From: Roseomonas sp. GC11
Lineage (GTDB): Bacteria; Pseudomonadota; Alphaproteobacteria; Acetobacterales; Acetobacteraceae
Length of the DNA: 64,000 bases
NCBI RefSeq assembly: GCF_024437745.1
Contig: NZ_JANFNY010000013.1
Span: 1-64,000 of the forward strand
Direction of reading: 5' to 3'
Shown here: positions 45,349-53,809 of the stretch, piece by piece
Numbering within the stretch: position 1 is the stretch's first letter
Layout of the letters: each line of letters starts with the position of its first letter
The notes under the pieces: model-generated
What the model saw: only the letters and a program-made list of their open reading frames with translations
The model's database searches: none
What the model was told of the DNA's origin: nothing
Made by a program: the position numbers and the translations under genes

Positions 45349-46566
45349 TCAGGAGGGTTCGCCCCGCGCGGCGCCAGGCCGCGGGCGGGCGATCCAGAAG
45401 GGAACCAGGCCCAGCAGCGCGGCCAGGGCGCTGAGCCCCGCCACGGCCAGCAGGGCCGAGGCCAGCCCGCCCAGCGCGCCCGTCAGGGCGATCACCAGCA
45501 CGGGGCTGAGGAAATTTCCGGCGAAGAAGGCGGTCTGCCATGCGCCCGTCCCACGCCCGCGCTGGGCAAAGGGCAGCAGCGCCATGATGGCGGTGAGCAG
45601 CGCCGGCAGCAGGATGCCGCAGCCCAGCCCGGCGGCCAGCACGCCCGCCAGCAGCACCGCCATGCCGCCCGGCCCGGCCAGCAGCCCGAGCCCGGCCGCC
45701 GCCAGCGCGAAGGCCAGCCCCAGCACCGCCCGCAGCGAGGACCAGCCCAGCCAGCGGAACAGCAGCCCGCCGAGCGGCACGGCAAAAGCCCCGGCGGCAT
45801 TCATCAGCCCGACCACCTGCGGCGAGGACTCGCCCCGTGCCGCCAGCAGGAAAGGCAACTGGATCGGCGCCATGAAGAACAGGATGGCGGCGAACAGCGC
45901 CACGCCATAAAGCGGGCCAAGCTGCCGCCAGGGCAGGCCTTCGACCGGTGCGGCCAGCGCCGGCTTGCCGGCCTGCGGCGCGGCAGGCTCGCGCAGCAGC
46001 AGCAGCGCCACGGGAATGGCCGGCAGCGCCAGCGCATAGAGCGCGAAAGGCAGGCGCCAGTTCTCTTCCCCGAGCAGACCGCCCAGCAGCAGGAAGAGGA
46101 TGGAGGAGAGCGAGGCCGTCCCCGTCTGCCGCACCAGCCACGCCTCCCGCTCGGCGCCCTGGTAGTGGTCGCCGATCAGCGTCGTGCTGGCGGTGATGAC
46201 CGCCGCTTCCGCCAGCCCGACGCCGAGGCGCGAGAGCAGGATGAGGCCCAGATCATCCAGCACCATCGGCAGCACGCCGCAGAGGCCGTAGAGCAGCAGC
46301 CCCGCCAGCAGCAGCGGCCGCCGCCCCGCGCGGTCCGCCAGCCGGCCCAGCAGCGGCGCGCTGAGCGCCACCACCAGCGCCGGCGCCGTCAGCGCAAGCA
46401 GGGCCAGCTCCTGCGCATGCGGCTGCCCCGCGAAATGCGCGACGATGCGCGGCAGCACCGGCGCGATCAGCAGCGCCGCCGCGACCGACAGCGTGGAGAG
46501 CAGGCACAGGAAGATGCCGCGCGCGAGATCGGCGCGGCGGCCGGGCGTGGCGTCAGGGCGCGGCAT
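45349..46566 (-). CDS. MFS transporter
   Basis: A 405-residue, roughly 12-segment transporter with LLGRLADRAGRRPLLLAG as the loop 2-3 signature. It belongs to the drug:H+ antiporter-like type, though in this operon uptake of the substrate is just as likely. The start at 46566 overlaps the end of the outer-membrane channel gene by 14 bases. Confidence 0.85.
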   Translation of the reverse strand: MPRPDATPGRRADLARGIFLCLLSTLSVAAALLIAPVLPRIVAHFAGQPHAQELALLALTAPALVVALSAPLLGRLADRAGRRPLLLAGLLLYGLCGVLPMVLDDLGLILLSRLGVGLAEAAVITASTTLIGDHYQGAEREAWLVRQTGTASLSSILFLLLGGLLGEENWRLPFALYALALPAIPVALLLLREPAAPQAGKPALAAPVEGLPWRQLGPLYGVALFAAILFFMAPIQLPFLLAARGESSPQVVGLMNAAGAFAVPLGGLLFRWLGWSSLRAVLGLAFALAAAGLGLLAGPGGMAVLLAGVLAAGLGCGILLPALLTAIMALLPFAQRGRGTGAWQTAFFAGNFLSPVLVIALTGALGGLASALLAVAGLSALAALLGLVPFWIARPRPGAARGEPS

Positions 46567-47542
46567 GGCCAGGCACCCACAGCGGCAGCGCGATGTTGAA
46601 CCAGAAGGCATTCGCCTCGCTGCCATTGCGCACATAGGCCGTGCGCTGGTAGTTCAGGTTCACCGCGAAGGGGCCGGCATCATAGGTGAGCGAGGGGCCG
46701 AGGCGCAGCTCCTCGAGTTTGTTGCCGTCGCGCTGGCCGGAAATGCCAAAGGCCGGGCCATCGCCGAGCACCGCATTGGTGATGCGGTCCCCCGTCGTCT
46801 GGCGCAGATAGCCGCCGGCCAGCGCCGGCCGGAAGCGCCCGAAATTATAGCCGAGGTCGAATTCCACCATCAGCGCCTGCCCGCTGCGGTAGCTCTGCCG
46901 GTTGCCGAGGAAGTCGCGCGAGTCATCATTCGTGCTGTTGACGAGATAGCGCGCGCCCACAGCCATTTCCGGCCCCTGAGGGTCGCGGTAGCGATAGGTG
47001 AGGACAGGCATGTAGGTGGTGTAGTTGGTGCCGGTGTTCAGCCCGTCACTGGCCTTGTAGCGGCCCGTGCGGGTGGCGATATCGAAGCCCAGCCCGATGG
47101 AATGCCCGGCCGCGGGACGCCAGTTCAGCAGCAGCGGGGTGAGGGTGATGTTGCTGAAGCCGGTCGAGGAATCGCCATGGCCGGCAACCTTGCTGTCGAG
47201 ATGGACATAAGGCACCACCAGCATCGAATAGAGATGTGCGCCCAGCGCCTCGGCCGGCCAACTCGCCAGCAGACGCACCGTCTCGCTCACTCCCGTCAGG
47301 CGGAAGCTCGGATTGGCGGCCTTGTTGCCGCTGCCGTCGTAAAGCCCGGCGGAGGTGGTGACATTGCTCTGGCTGAGCGCGAACAGGCCCGGCATCGGCG
47401 GGAAGGCGGCAAGGACCATGCCCGAGGCCGTCCCGAGCGGGTAATTGGTGGTGGCATTCTCCGCCGCCCGGAGCGGCAGCGGCGCCAGCACCAGGGCGCA
47501 GCCCAGCGCAAAGGCGCGCGGAGCGCGCCATTTCTTCTTCAT
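46553..47542 (-). CDS. SphA/MetA-type outer-membrane channel
   Basis: This 329-residue protein has a signal peptide (MKKKWRAPRAFALGCALVLA then PLPLRA) and a beta-rich body rich in Gly, Asn, Thr and Tyr, in the PF13557 style (MetA pathway of phenol degradation). It ends in beta-strand-like FWFNIALPLWV. Such proteins are thought to let aromatic compounds through the outer membrane. It is first in the catabolic operon; its SD GGAGG lies in a perfect inverted repeat. Confidence 0.85.
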   Translation of the reverse strand: MKKKWRAPRAFALGCALVLAPLPLRAAENATTNYPLGTASGMVLAAFPPMPGLFALSQSNVTTSAGLYDGSGNKAANPSFRLTGVSETVRLLASWPAEALGAHLYSMLVVPYVHLDSKVAGHGDSSTGFSNITLTPLLLNWRPAAGHSIGLGFDIATRTGRYKASDGLNTGTNYTTYMPVLTYRYRDPQGPEMAVGARYLVNSTNDDSRDFLGNRQSYRSGQALMVEFDLGYNFGRFRPALAGGYLRQTTGDRITNAVLGDGPAFGISGQRDGNKLEELRLGPSLTYDAGPFAVNLNYQRTAYVRNGSEANAFWFNIALPLWVPGHAAP

Positions 47543-47544
47543 TG

Positions 47545-47623
47545 GACATCCTCCATCGGGGCGTTTTATTCGGTATTATTGTTTTGACGTTTTGAATATA
47601 AAAACGCGCGAATGGAGGATGTC
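47545..47623 (-). promoter_or_regulatory. Leader with inverted repeat that can mask the ribosome site
   Basis: Read on the minus strand, GACATCCTCCAT (47623-47612) is perfectly complementary to ATGGAGGATGTC (47556-47545), 55 bases apart. The second copy contains the SD of the channel gene, two bases from its ATG. If both are transcribed, the pair would hide the ribosome site; otherwise they are a DNA-level inverted repeat. Confidence 0.55.
47588..47606. promoter_or_regulatory. Candidate LysR-type box
   Basis: CGTTTT and AAAACG flank a 7-base AT-rich centre, fitting the T-N11-A style of LysR sites. It stands between the arms of the 12-bp repeat, upstream of the catabolic operon that ends in a LysR gene. 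Confidence 0.4.
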
Positions 47624-47736
47624 ACGTTTGTTTTTCTGATCCGACCTATCCAGGAAATCCATGGCTGCGCCGCGTGCGCACCAGGGCTGGCCATCGGCAG
47701 GCCGGCCGGCATCGTCGGGAGAGGGGAGGGGAGAGT

Positions 47737-47770
47737 CTTCTTTTTCTGAAGAAAAAGAAGCAAAAAGACT
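47737..47770 (-). repeat. Dispersed hairpin repeat, type B (inverted)
   Basis: CTTCTTTTTCT (47737-47747) and AGAAAAAGAAG (47750-47760) are followed by CAAAAAGACTTT. Same orientation as the copy at 16851. It lies 3' of the second receptor gene. Confidence 0.8.
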
Positions 47771-47779
47771 TTGTCCGGA

Positions 47780-47805
47780 AGCCCCGCCCGCTGGGCGGGG
47801 CTTTT
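47780..47805. terminator. Hairpin terminator at the end of the second receptor gene
   Basis: AGCCCCGCCC and GGGCGGGGCT pair perfectly around GCT. On the plus strand a TTTTT run follows; on the minus strand the hairpin begins right after the receptor's stop codon, though without a strong U-run. Confidence 0.6.
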
Positions 47806-49503
47806 TCATGCCGCGCGCATATCGGCCACGAAGCCATCGGCGGCGGCGCGCAGGCTCGTGGCGCGCTCGGCAATGCTGCCGGCGGCGCCACGGACGGCTT
47901 CGCCAGCATGGCCGGCCTGATCCGCCGCGCCAGTGACGCGGCCGAAGGAGGCACAGACCTCCTGCGTGCCACTCGCCGCGCGCTGCACGCTGGCGACGAT
48001 CTCGCGCGTCGCGATGCCCTGCTCCTCCACCGCGGCGGAGACGGTGGTGGTCATGGCGGACATCTCCTCGATCTGCTGGCCAATGCCGCGAATGGCATCC
48101 ACCACCACCCGCGTCGCCTGCTGGATCTGCCCGATCTGCTCGCTGATTTCCTCGGTGGCCTTGGCGGTCTGGCTGGCGAGGTTCTTGACCTCGGACGCCA
48201 CCACGGCGAAGCCCTTGCCCGCCTCGCCGGCACGCGCGGCCTCGATGGTGGCATTGAGGGCGAGGAGGTTGGTCTGGCCGGCAATCTGGCCGATCAGCTT
48301 CACCACATCGCCGATGCGCACCGCGGCGCCGGAGAGCGCCTCCACCGCCTGGTCCGAGCGGCGCGAGGAATCGGCGACGCTGCGCGCGATGCTCGCTGAG
48401 GCACTGACCTGCCGGTTGATCTCGCCGACCGAGGCAATCAGCTCCTCCGCCGCCGCGGCGACCGTCTGCACCGCCTGCGAGGCACCTTCCGCCGTGCCCA
48501 GCGCCCCCTGCGCCTCGCGCGAGGTGCTGTCCACCGCGCCGGAAATGCTGCGCGCGGCAGCGGCGAGGCTTTCAGCGGCCTGTTGCAGCGCGGCCACCTC
48601 CTGGCGCATGCGCTGCTCGAACAGGGCGGTCAGCCGGTCAGCCTCGGCGCGGCGGACCTGTTCGGCCTGGGTGCGCGCCTGGCGCGCTTCCTCTTCCAGG
48701 TCCTGGCTATGCTGCAAGGCCCCGCGCAGCGCCAGCACGGCGCGCGCGATGATGCCGATCTGGTCCCGCCGCTCCAGCCCCGGCACCTGGATGTTGCAAT
48801 CCCCGCCGGCCAGCCGCTCCAGCAGCCGCGCCATCGCCAGCAAGGGCCGCATGGCCCGCCCGATCAGCAGCCACAGCAGCACCGCGCCGAACACCGCCAC
48901 CACCGGCGCGATCATCAGCACGATGCGCTGCTGATCGCCCACCAGCGCATCGATCTCGTCCAGCACCCGGCCCACCACCAGGGCCGCCACCACCTGCCCG
49001 CCCTCGTCGCGCAGCGGCTTGAAGAGGGCGAGGTTCACCCGCCCGCTGGCGGCCACGATCTCCTGCATGTACTCCTGGCCCTGGCCGAGCACCGGGCCGG
49101 TCCAGGGGCCGGGCAGGCGGGCGCCCACGGCGCGCTGCCCATCCGGCGTGCGCGCGCTGGTCGCCACGCGGACATCGCCCACCAGCAGCGCCGCCCCGCC
49201 CCCCGTCACCCGCGTGTAATTGTCCAGGACCTCGTTGAAATCCTGCAGCCGCAGGCTGCCCACCATCACCTCCGTGCCCTGGCGGCGGACCGGCCCGGCG
49301 CGCTGGATGTGGTCGAACAGCAGGGCCAGTTCGCGCCGCGTCTCCGTCTCGATCTGCGCGCGCAGGGCGGTGCTGGTGTGCCGCACGGAGATGAACTGCG
49401 TCACCAGCAGGCTGAGCAGCATCAGCACTGAACTGGTCAGGATGAGCCGGGCTGTCAGCCCGACACGATTCCAGGCAGACCGCATGCTTCGATCCTCGCG
49501 CAT
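47806..49503 (-). CDS. Methyl-accepting chemotaxis protein, Cache-type sensor
   Basis: This 565-residue receptor has TM1 near residues 17-37 ([18 protein letters not shown]), a periplasmic single-Cache-like domain with [17 protein letters not shown] and a VNLALFKPL strand, TM2 at [23 protein letters not shown], and a signalling domain with tip [20 protein letters not shown]. There is no C-terminal docking pentapeptide. ATG starts at 49503 and 49485 are both possible. It sits beside the catabolic operon and may sense a related compound. Confidence 0.93.
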   Translation of the reverse strand: MREDRSMRSAWNRVGLTARLILTSSVLMLLSLLVTQFISVRHTSTALRAQIETETRRELALLFDHIQRAGPVRRQGTEVMVGSLRLQDFNEVLDNYTRVTGGGAALLVGDVRVATSARTPDGQRAVGARLPGPWTGPVLGQGQEYMQEIVAASGRVNLALFKPLRDEGGQVVAALVVGRVLDEIDALVGDQQRIVLMIAPVVAVFGAVLLWLLIGRAMRPLLAMARLLERLAGGDCNIQVPGLERRDQIGIIARAVLALRGALQHSQDLEEEARQARTQAEQVRRAEADRLTALFEQRMRQEVAALQQAAESLAAAARSISGAVDSTSREAQGALGTAEGASQAVQTVAAAAEELIASVGEINRQVSASASIARSVADSSRRSDQAVEALSGAAVRIGDVVKLIGQIAGQTNLLALNATIEAARAGEAGKGFAVVASEVKNLASQTAKATEEISEQIGQIQQATRVVVDAIRGIGQQIEEMSAMTTTVSAAVEEQGIATREIVASVQRAASGTQEVCASFGRVTGAADQAGHAGEAVRGAAGSIAERATSLRAAADGFVADMRAA

Positions 49504-49617
49504 ATCCCTGCTGATATGGCGAGGCGCGGTGAAATTCGCGTAAATGCCCGCTGCCTGCCACCGGTGTGCCAGCGCGTGCGTGAAGCACCCGCTTTCAGTA
49601 CCAGAAGCCCGGCATAT

Positions 49618-49680
49618 GGGTTTCCAAAGGCCTCAGGCCTTTGGTGGGGAGAGTTTGAGAGGGGCGAAGCCCCTCTCAAG
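49618..49680 (+). repeat. Double-hairpin repeat, type C
   Basis: CCAAAGGCCT/AGGCCTTTGG then TTGAGAGGGGC/GCCCCTCTCAA with loop GAA. It lies at the 3' end of the deaminase gene. Almost identical to the copy at 23511. Confidence 0.85.
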
Positions 49681-49694
49681 ATCGCGTGTCGTCT

Positions 49695-50984
49695 TTAACC
49701 CGGCGGGGCATAGGCGGCGGGGGAGAGCGCCTCCGGCCGGCCGGGCAGGGTGAGGCGCGTGGTGCGCGGCGCCGTCTCGGCCACCACCCGGCCACGCCGC
49801 ACCACCGCCAGCCGGGTGGCGCGCAGGCGGATGGCCTCGACCGGCGTGCGTGCCTCCAGCAGCACGAAATCCGCATGGGCGCCGGGGTGCAGGCCATAGC
49901 CCTCCAGCCCCAGGATGCGCGCGGCATCGGTGGTGACGGCGTCGAAGCAGGCGCGCATGGCGTCGAGGCCCGTCATCTGCGCCACATGCAGCCCCATATG
50001 GGCGACATCCAGCATGTCCGCCCCGCCCAGCGGATACCACGGGTCCATCACGCAATCCTGGCCGAAGGCGACCGTCAGCCCCGCCGCGCGCAGCTCCGGC
50101 ACCCGCGTCATGCCGCGCCGCTTCGGATAGGTGTCGTGCCGGCCCTGGAGGGTGATGTTGATGAGGGGATTGGCGATGGCCGCCAGCCCCGCCTCCGCCA
50201 TCAGCGCGATCAGCTTGGAGACGTAGTAATTGTCCATCGAATGCATCGAGGTCAGGTGCGAGCCTGCCACCCGCCCGTGCAGGCCGAGGCGCTGCGTCTC
50301 ATACGCCAGTGTCTCGACATGGCGGGAGAGCGGGTCGTCGCTCTCGTCGCAATGCATGTCCACGCGCAGGCCGCGCGCGGCGGCGATCTCGCAGAGCATG
50401 CGCACCGAGGTGGCGCCATCGGCCATGCTGCGCTCGAAATGCGGGATGCCGCCGACGACATCCACCCCGGCATCCAGCGCGCGCTCCAGGTTGCGCACGG
50501 CGCCCGGCGCGCGCAGATAGCCATCCTGCGGGAAGGCCACCAATTGCAGGTCGAGATAGGGCCGCACCCGCTCCCGCACCTCCAGCAGCGCCTCGACGGC
50601 CAGCAGGCGGTCATCGCAGATATCGACATGGCTGCGGATGGCCAGCAGCCCCTGCGCCACGGCCAGGTCGCAATAGCGCAACGCGCGCTCCACCACCGCC
50701 GCGCGCGTCAGCAGCGGCTTCAGCTCACCCCAGAGCGCGATGCCCTCCAGCAGCGTGCCGGAGCGGTTGAGGCGCGGCAGGCCGAGGGAGAGGGTGGCAT
50801 CCATATGGAAATGGCTGTCGACGAAGGGGGGCGAGACCAGCAGCCCGCCGGCCTCGATCACCCACCCGGCGGGGGCGGTGATGCCCGCCTCCACGGCGGC
50901 GATGCGGCCACCCTGGCAGGCGATGTCGATGCCCTGCCGGCCATCGGGCAGGCTGGCGTTGCGCAGCAGCAGGTCAAAGGCCAA
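49695..50984 (-). CDS. codA: Cytosine deaminase-like amidohydrolase
   Basis: This 429-residue amidohydrolase-fold enzyme has PPFVDSHFHMD (HxH metal pair), RSHVDICD, DMHCDESDDPLSRH, GSHLTSMHSMD and a late Asp in FGQDCVMDPWYPLG, the set found in cytosine and isocytosine deaminases. The start is best at TTG 50984, with GAGGGGAG six bases upstream; the frame above it is Pro/Arg-rich. It is divergent from a nucleoside-type ABC transporter, which suggests nucleobase salvage or use as a nitrogen source. Confidence 0.85.
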   Translation of the reverse strand: MAFDLLLRNASLPDGRQGIDIACQGGRIAAVEAGITAPAGWVIEAGGLLVSPPFVDSHFHMDATLSLGLPRLNRSGTLLEGIALWGELKPLLTRAAVVERALRYCDLAVAQGLLAIRSHVDICDDRLLAVEALLEVRERVRPYLDLQLVAFPQDGYLRAPGAVRNLERALDAGVDVVGGIPHFERSMADGATSVRMLCEIAAARGLRVDMHCDESDDPLSRHVETLAYETQRLGLHGRVAGSHLTSMHSMDNYYVSKLIALMAEAGLAAIANPLINITLQGRHDTYPKRRGMTRVPELRAAGLTVAFGQDCVMDPWYPLGGADMLDVAHMGLHVAQMTGLDAMRACFDAVTTDAARILGLEGYGLHPGAHADFVLLEARTPVEAIRLRATRLAVVRRGRVVAETAPRTTRLTLPGRPEALSPAAYAPPG

Positions 50985-51142
50985 GTCCGGCTCCCCTCGC
51001 GATCCGCGCGGAGCCTGCGGCGGCGGCGGCGGCGTGGCAAGGCGTTTCGGTGGGGGAGCGCCGCGTGGGGCAGGGGGTGGCATGCCGTTTGCTTCGTTTC
51101 GGCCATGCCGCGCGAGGCGCGCATGACGAGGGGAGCACCGCC

Positions 51143-52192
51143 ATGTCCGATTCCGAACCCGCCCTGATGCCGGGCGCGGCGCCAATGGGCTGCCATGCCT
51201 TGGGCCGCCGCGCGCTGGGTCTTGGCGCGCTGGGGCTGCTGGCCTCGGCCGGGCTGCCTGGCCCCCGCGGCGCGCGGGCGGCGGAGGCGATGAAGGTCGC
51301 CGCCATCTTCTCGACGCCGATCGAGGAGCCGTGGGTGACGCAGATCCACCACGCGCTGCTCAAGGCCAAGGCGGAACACGGCATCGACTACACCTGGTCC
51401 GAGCATGTGGCCGCCGCCGATTATGGCCGTGTGCTGCGCGAATATGCCGAGAAGGGCGTGCCGCTGATCTTTGGCGATGCCTTCGCCGCCGAGACCGTGG
51501 CGCGCCGCGTGGCGCGGCAATATCCGCGCACGGCCTTCGTCTTTGGCTCCGGCCAGGGCCCGGCCAACCCCAATTTCAGCGTCTTTGACAACTGGATTCA
51601 CGAGCCCGCCTATCTCTCCGGCATGATCGCCGGCAAGCTCACCAAATCCAATGTGGTGGGCGCCGTGGCGGCGATGGACATTCCGGAGGTGGCGCGGCTG
51701 GTGAATGCCTTCTTCGCCGGCGCCCGGGAGGTGAACCCGGCGGTGCGCGGCAAGGTCACCTTCATCGGCAGCTTCTTCGACCCGCCGAAGGCGAAGGAGG
51801 CGGCGCTGGCGCAGATCGAGGCGGGGGCGGATGTGCTCTTCGCCGAGCGGTTCGGCGTCATCGAGGCGGCGAAGGAGCGCGGCAGGCTGGTCATTTCCAA
51901 CATGTCCGACCAGTCCGCGCTGGCGCCGGAGACGGTGATCACCGGCCCGGTCTGGGATATGTGGCCGACGGTCGATGTCGCCATCAAGATGGTGAAGGCC
52001 GGGGTCTACACGGCGCAGGATCTGGGCAGTTTCTCCTTCATGGCCAAGGGCGGCGCCGATCTCGCCCCGCTGCATGGCTGGGAGCAGAAGCTGCCCGCCG
52101 AGGTGAGGGACCTCGTCCTGAAGAAGCGCGAGGCGATTCTGGCGGGTGATTTCCGCGTCCCCGTCATCGAGACCACGCCGCGCTCCGAATAA
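51143..52192 (+). CDS. PnrA/BMP-family ABC substrate-binding protein
   Basis: This 349-residue protein has a Tat-like signal (LGRRALGLGALGLLASAG, then ARA), followed by the BMP/PnrA fold: VAAIFSTPIEEPWVTQIHHAL, YAEKGVPLIFGDAF and YLSGMIAGKLTKSNVVGAV. Family members bind purine nucleosides or related compounds in the periplasm. A GAGGGGAG site precedes the ATG. First gene of a four-gene transport operon. Confidence 0.92.
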   Translation: MSDSEPALMPGAAPMGCHALGRRALGLGALGLLASAGLPGPRGARAAEAMKVAAIFSTPIEEPWVTQIHHALLKAKAEHGIDYTWSEHVAAADYGRVLREYAEKGVPLIFGDAFAAETVARRVARQYPRTAFVFGSGQGPANPNFSVFDNWIHEPAYLSGMIAGKLTKSNVVGAVAAMDIPEVARLVNAFFAGAREVNPAVRGKVTFIGSFFDPPKAKEAALAQIEAGADVLFAERFGVIEAAKERGRLVISNMSDQSALAPETVITGPVWDMWPTVDVAIKMVKAGVYTAQDLGSFSFMAKGGADLAPLHGWEQKLPAEVRDLVLKKREAILAGDFRVPVIETTPRSE

Positions 52193-52230
52193 GCGCGCCG
52201 GACGGATGGCGGGTTCCCCGCAGGGAGCAT

Positions 52231-52286
52231 GGGGTGGCCCCGCCACCCCGGCGGGTGCGGCGTGGAGAGGGCTGCGCCCTCTCCAC
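52231..52286 (+). repeat. Double GC-rich hairpin inside the transport operon
   Basis: GGGGTGGC/GCCACCCC (52231-52249) and GTGGAGAGGGC/GCCCTCTCCAC (52262-52286) stand between the binding-protein and ATPase genes. No U-run follows. Such hairpins can protect upstream mRNA and lower downstream expression. Confidence 0.6.
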
Positions 52287-52306
52287 CGCATCCCAGGAGA
52301 AGCTTG

Positions 52307-53809
52307 ATGTCCTCCCCTTTGATCGCCCTCCAGGGCATCACGAAGCGCTTCGGCCCTGTCACCGCCTGCGACGGCGTGGACCTGCATGTCGCGGCGGGCG
52401 AGGTGCTGGGCCTGCTGGGCGAGAATGGCGCTGGCAAGACCAGCCTGATGAATGTGCTCTTCGGCACCTATGCCGCCGATGCCGGCCGCATCCTGGTGGA
52501 GGGCCGCCCGGTGCGCATCCGCAGCGCCGCCGATGCTCTGGCGCTGGGCATCGGCATGGTGCAGCAGCATTTCCAGCTGGTGCCGCGCCACACGGTGCTG
52601 GAGAACCTGATGGTCGGCCCGCGCCGGGGCGCCCTGCCGCGCGCGGTGGTGCTGGAGCGGCTGGCCGCCATCGGCCGCGACTATGGCCTGGCGCTGGACC
52701 CGGCGGCGCGCGTCGCGGACCTCTCCGTCGGCCAGCAGCAGCGGGTGGAGATCGCCAAGGCGCTGGTGCGCGGCGCCCGGCTGCTGGTGCTGGACGAGCC
52801 GACGGCAACGCTGACGCCGGACGAGGCCGCCGGCCTCTTCACCGCGCTGCGGGCGATGCGGGCGCGCGGCCTGGGCGTGATCTTCATCAGCCACAAGCTG
52901 GGCGAGGTGCTGGAGATCACCGACCGCATCACCGTGCTGCGGCAGGGCCGGGTGGTGGCGGAGCGTGCCACGGATGGCAGCCTCTCCCGCCGCGAGATCG
53001 CCCGGCTGATGTGCGGCGAGGAACCGCGCCCGCCCCGGCGCGAGCCGATGACGCCGGGCCGCCCCCTGCTGGAGCTGCGCGGCGTCTCCGCCCGGCGCGG
53101 CGGCGCGGTGCTGCGCGAGGCCTCGCTGGTGCTGCGGGCGGGGGAGATCCTCGGCATCGCCGGGGTCTCCGGCAATGGCCAGCGGGAGCTGGCCGATGTC
53201 ATCGCCGGGGTGCTGCCGCTGCAGGCCGGCGAGATCCGCGTGGAGGATCAGCCCGTGCCCGTGCCGGAGCCCCGGCGGATGCAGGCGCTGGGCCTCGGCC
53301 GCGTGCCGGAGGACCGGCTGGGCACGGGCATGATCGCCAGCCTGCCGCTGGAGGACTGCATGGCCATGCCGCGCATCCGCGAGGCGCCGTTCAGCCGCCA
53401 CGGGCTGCTGGACCGCCGCGCCATCCGCCGCTTCGCCGAGGCGCAGATGCGGCGTTTCGACATCCGCGCCAGCGGGCCGCAGGCGCGCAGCGGCACGCTC
53501 TCCGGCGGCAATCTGCAGAAGGCGCTGCTGGCGCGGGAACTGGCCTGGGACCCGCGCGTGCTGCTGGTGGCGCAGCCGACGCGCGGCATCGATGTGGGGG
53601 CGGCGCAGACGGTGCATGAGGCCTTCCTGGCGCTGCGCCGCGCCGGGGGGGCGGTGCTGCTGATCAGCGAGGACCTGGAGGAGATCTTCGCCCTTTCCGA
53701 CCGCATCGCGGTGATGTCGGGCGGGCGCATCCTGGACATCCTGCCGGCGGCGCAGGCGAGCATCGAGCGGGTTGGCCTGCTGATGGCCGGGCAGAGGGAG
53801 GTGGCATGA
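52307..53809 (+). CDS. Nucleoside-type ABC transporter ATPase, two cassettes
   Basis: This 500-residue protein has two ABC modules. The first has Walker A GENGAGKTS, signature LSVGQQQRVEIAKAL and Walker B LLVLDEPTA. The second is degenerate at Walker A (GVSGNGQREL), has signature LSGGNLQKALLARE, and VAQPTRGID in place of the Walker B DEP. This is normal for the RbsA/NupB-like group. An AGGAGAAG site precedes the ATG at 52307. Confidence 0.94.
   Translation: MSSPLIALQGITKRFGPVTACDGVDLHVAAGEVLGLLGENGAGKTSLMNVLFGTYAADAGRILVEGRPVRIRSAADALALGIGMVQQHFQLVPRHTVLENLMVGPRRGALPRAVVLERLAAIGRDYGLALDPAARVADLSVGQQQRVEIAKALVRGARLLVLDEPTATLTPDEAAGLFTALRAMRARGLGVIFISHKLGEVLEITDRITVLRQGRVVAERATDGSLSRREIARLMCGEEPRPPRREPMTPGRPLLELRGVSARRGGAVLREASLVLRAGEILGIAGVSGNGQRELADVIAGVLPLQAGEIRVEDQPVPVPEPRRMQALGLGRVPEDRLGTGMIASLPLEDCMAMPRIREAPFSRHGLLDRRAIRRFAEAQMRRFDIRASGPQARSGTLSGGNLQKALLARELAWDPRVLLVAQPTRGIDVGAAQTVHEAFLALRRAGGAVLLISEDLEEIFALSDRIAVMSGGRILDILPAAQASIERVGLLMAGQREVA

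Noticed and set aside
44185-46599. 804-residue plus-strand open frame across hydrolase and MFS genes
   Set aside because: Its Gln/Arg/His-rich low-complexity sequence is the complement of real genes.
50858-53617. 919-residue minus-strand open frame across the nucleoside transporter genes
   Set aside because: Antisense shadow with no domain; it overlaps well-supported ABC genes.
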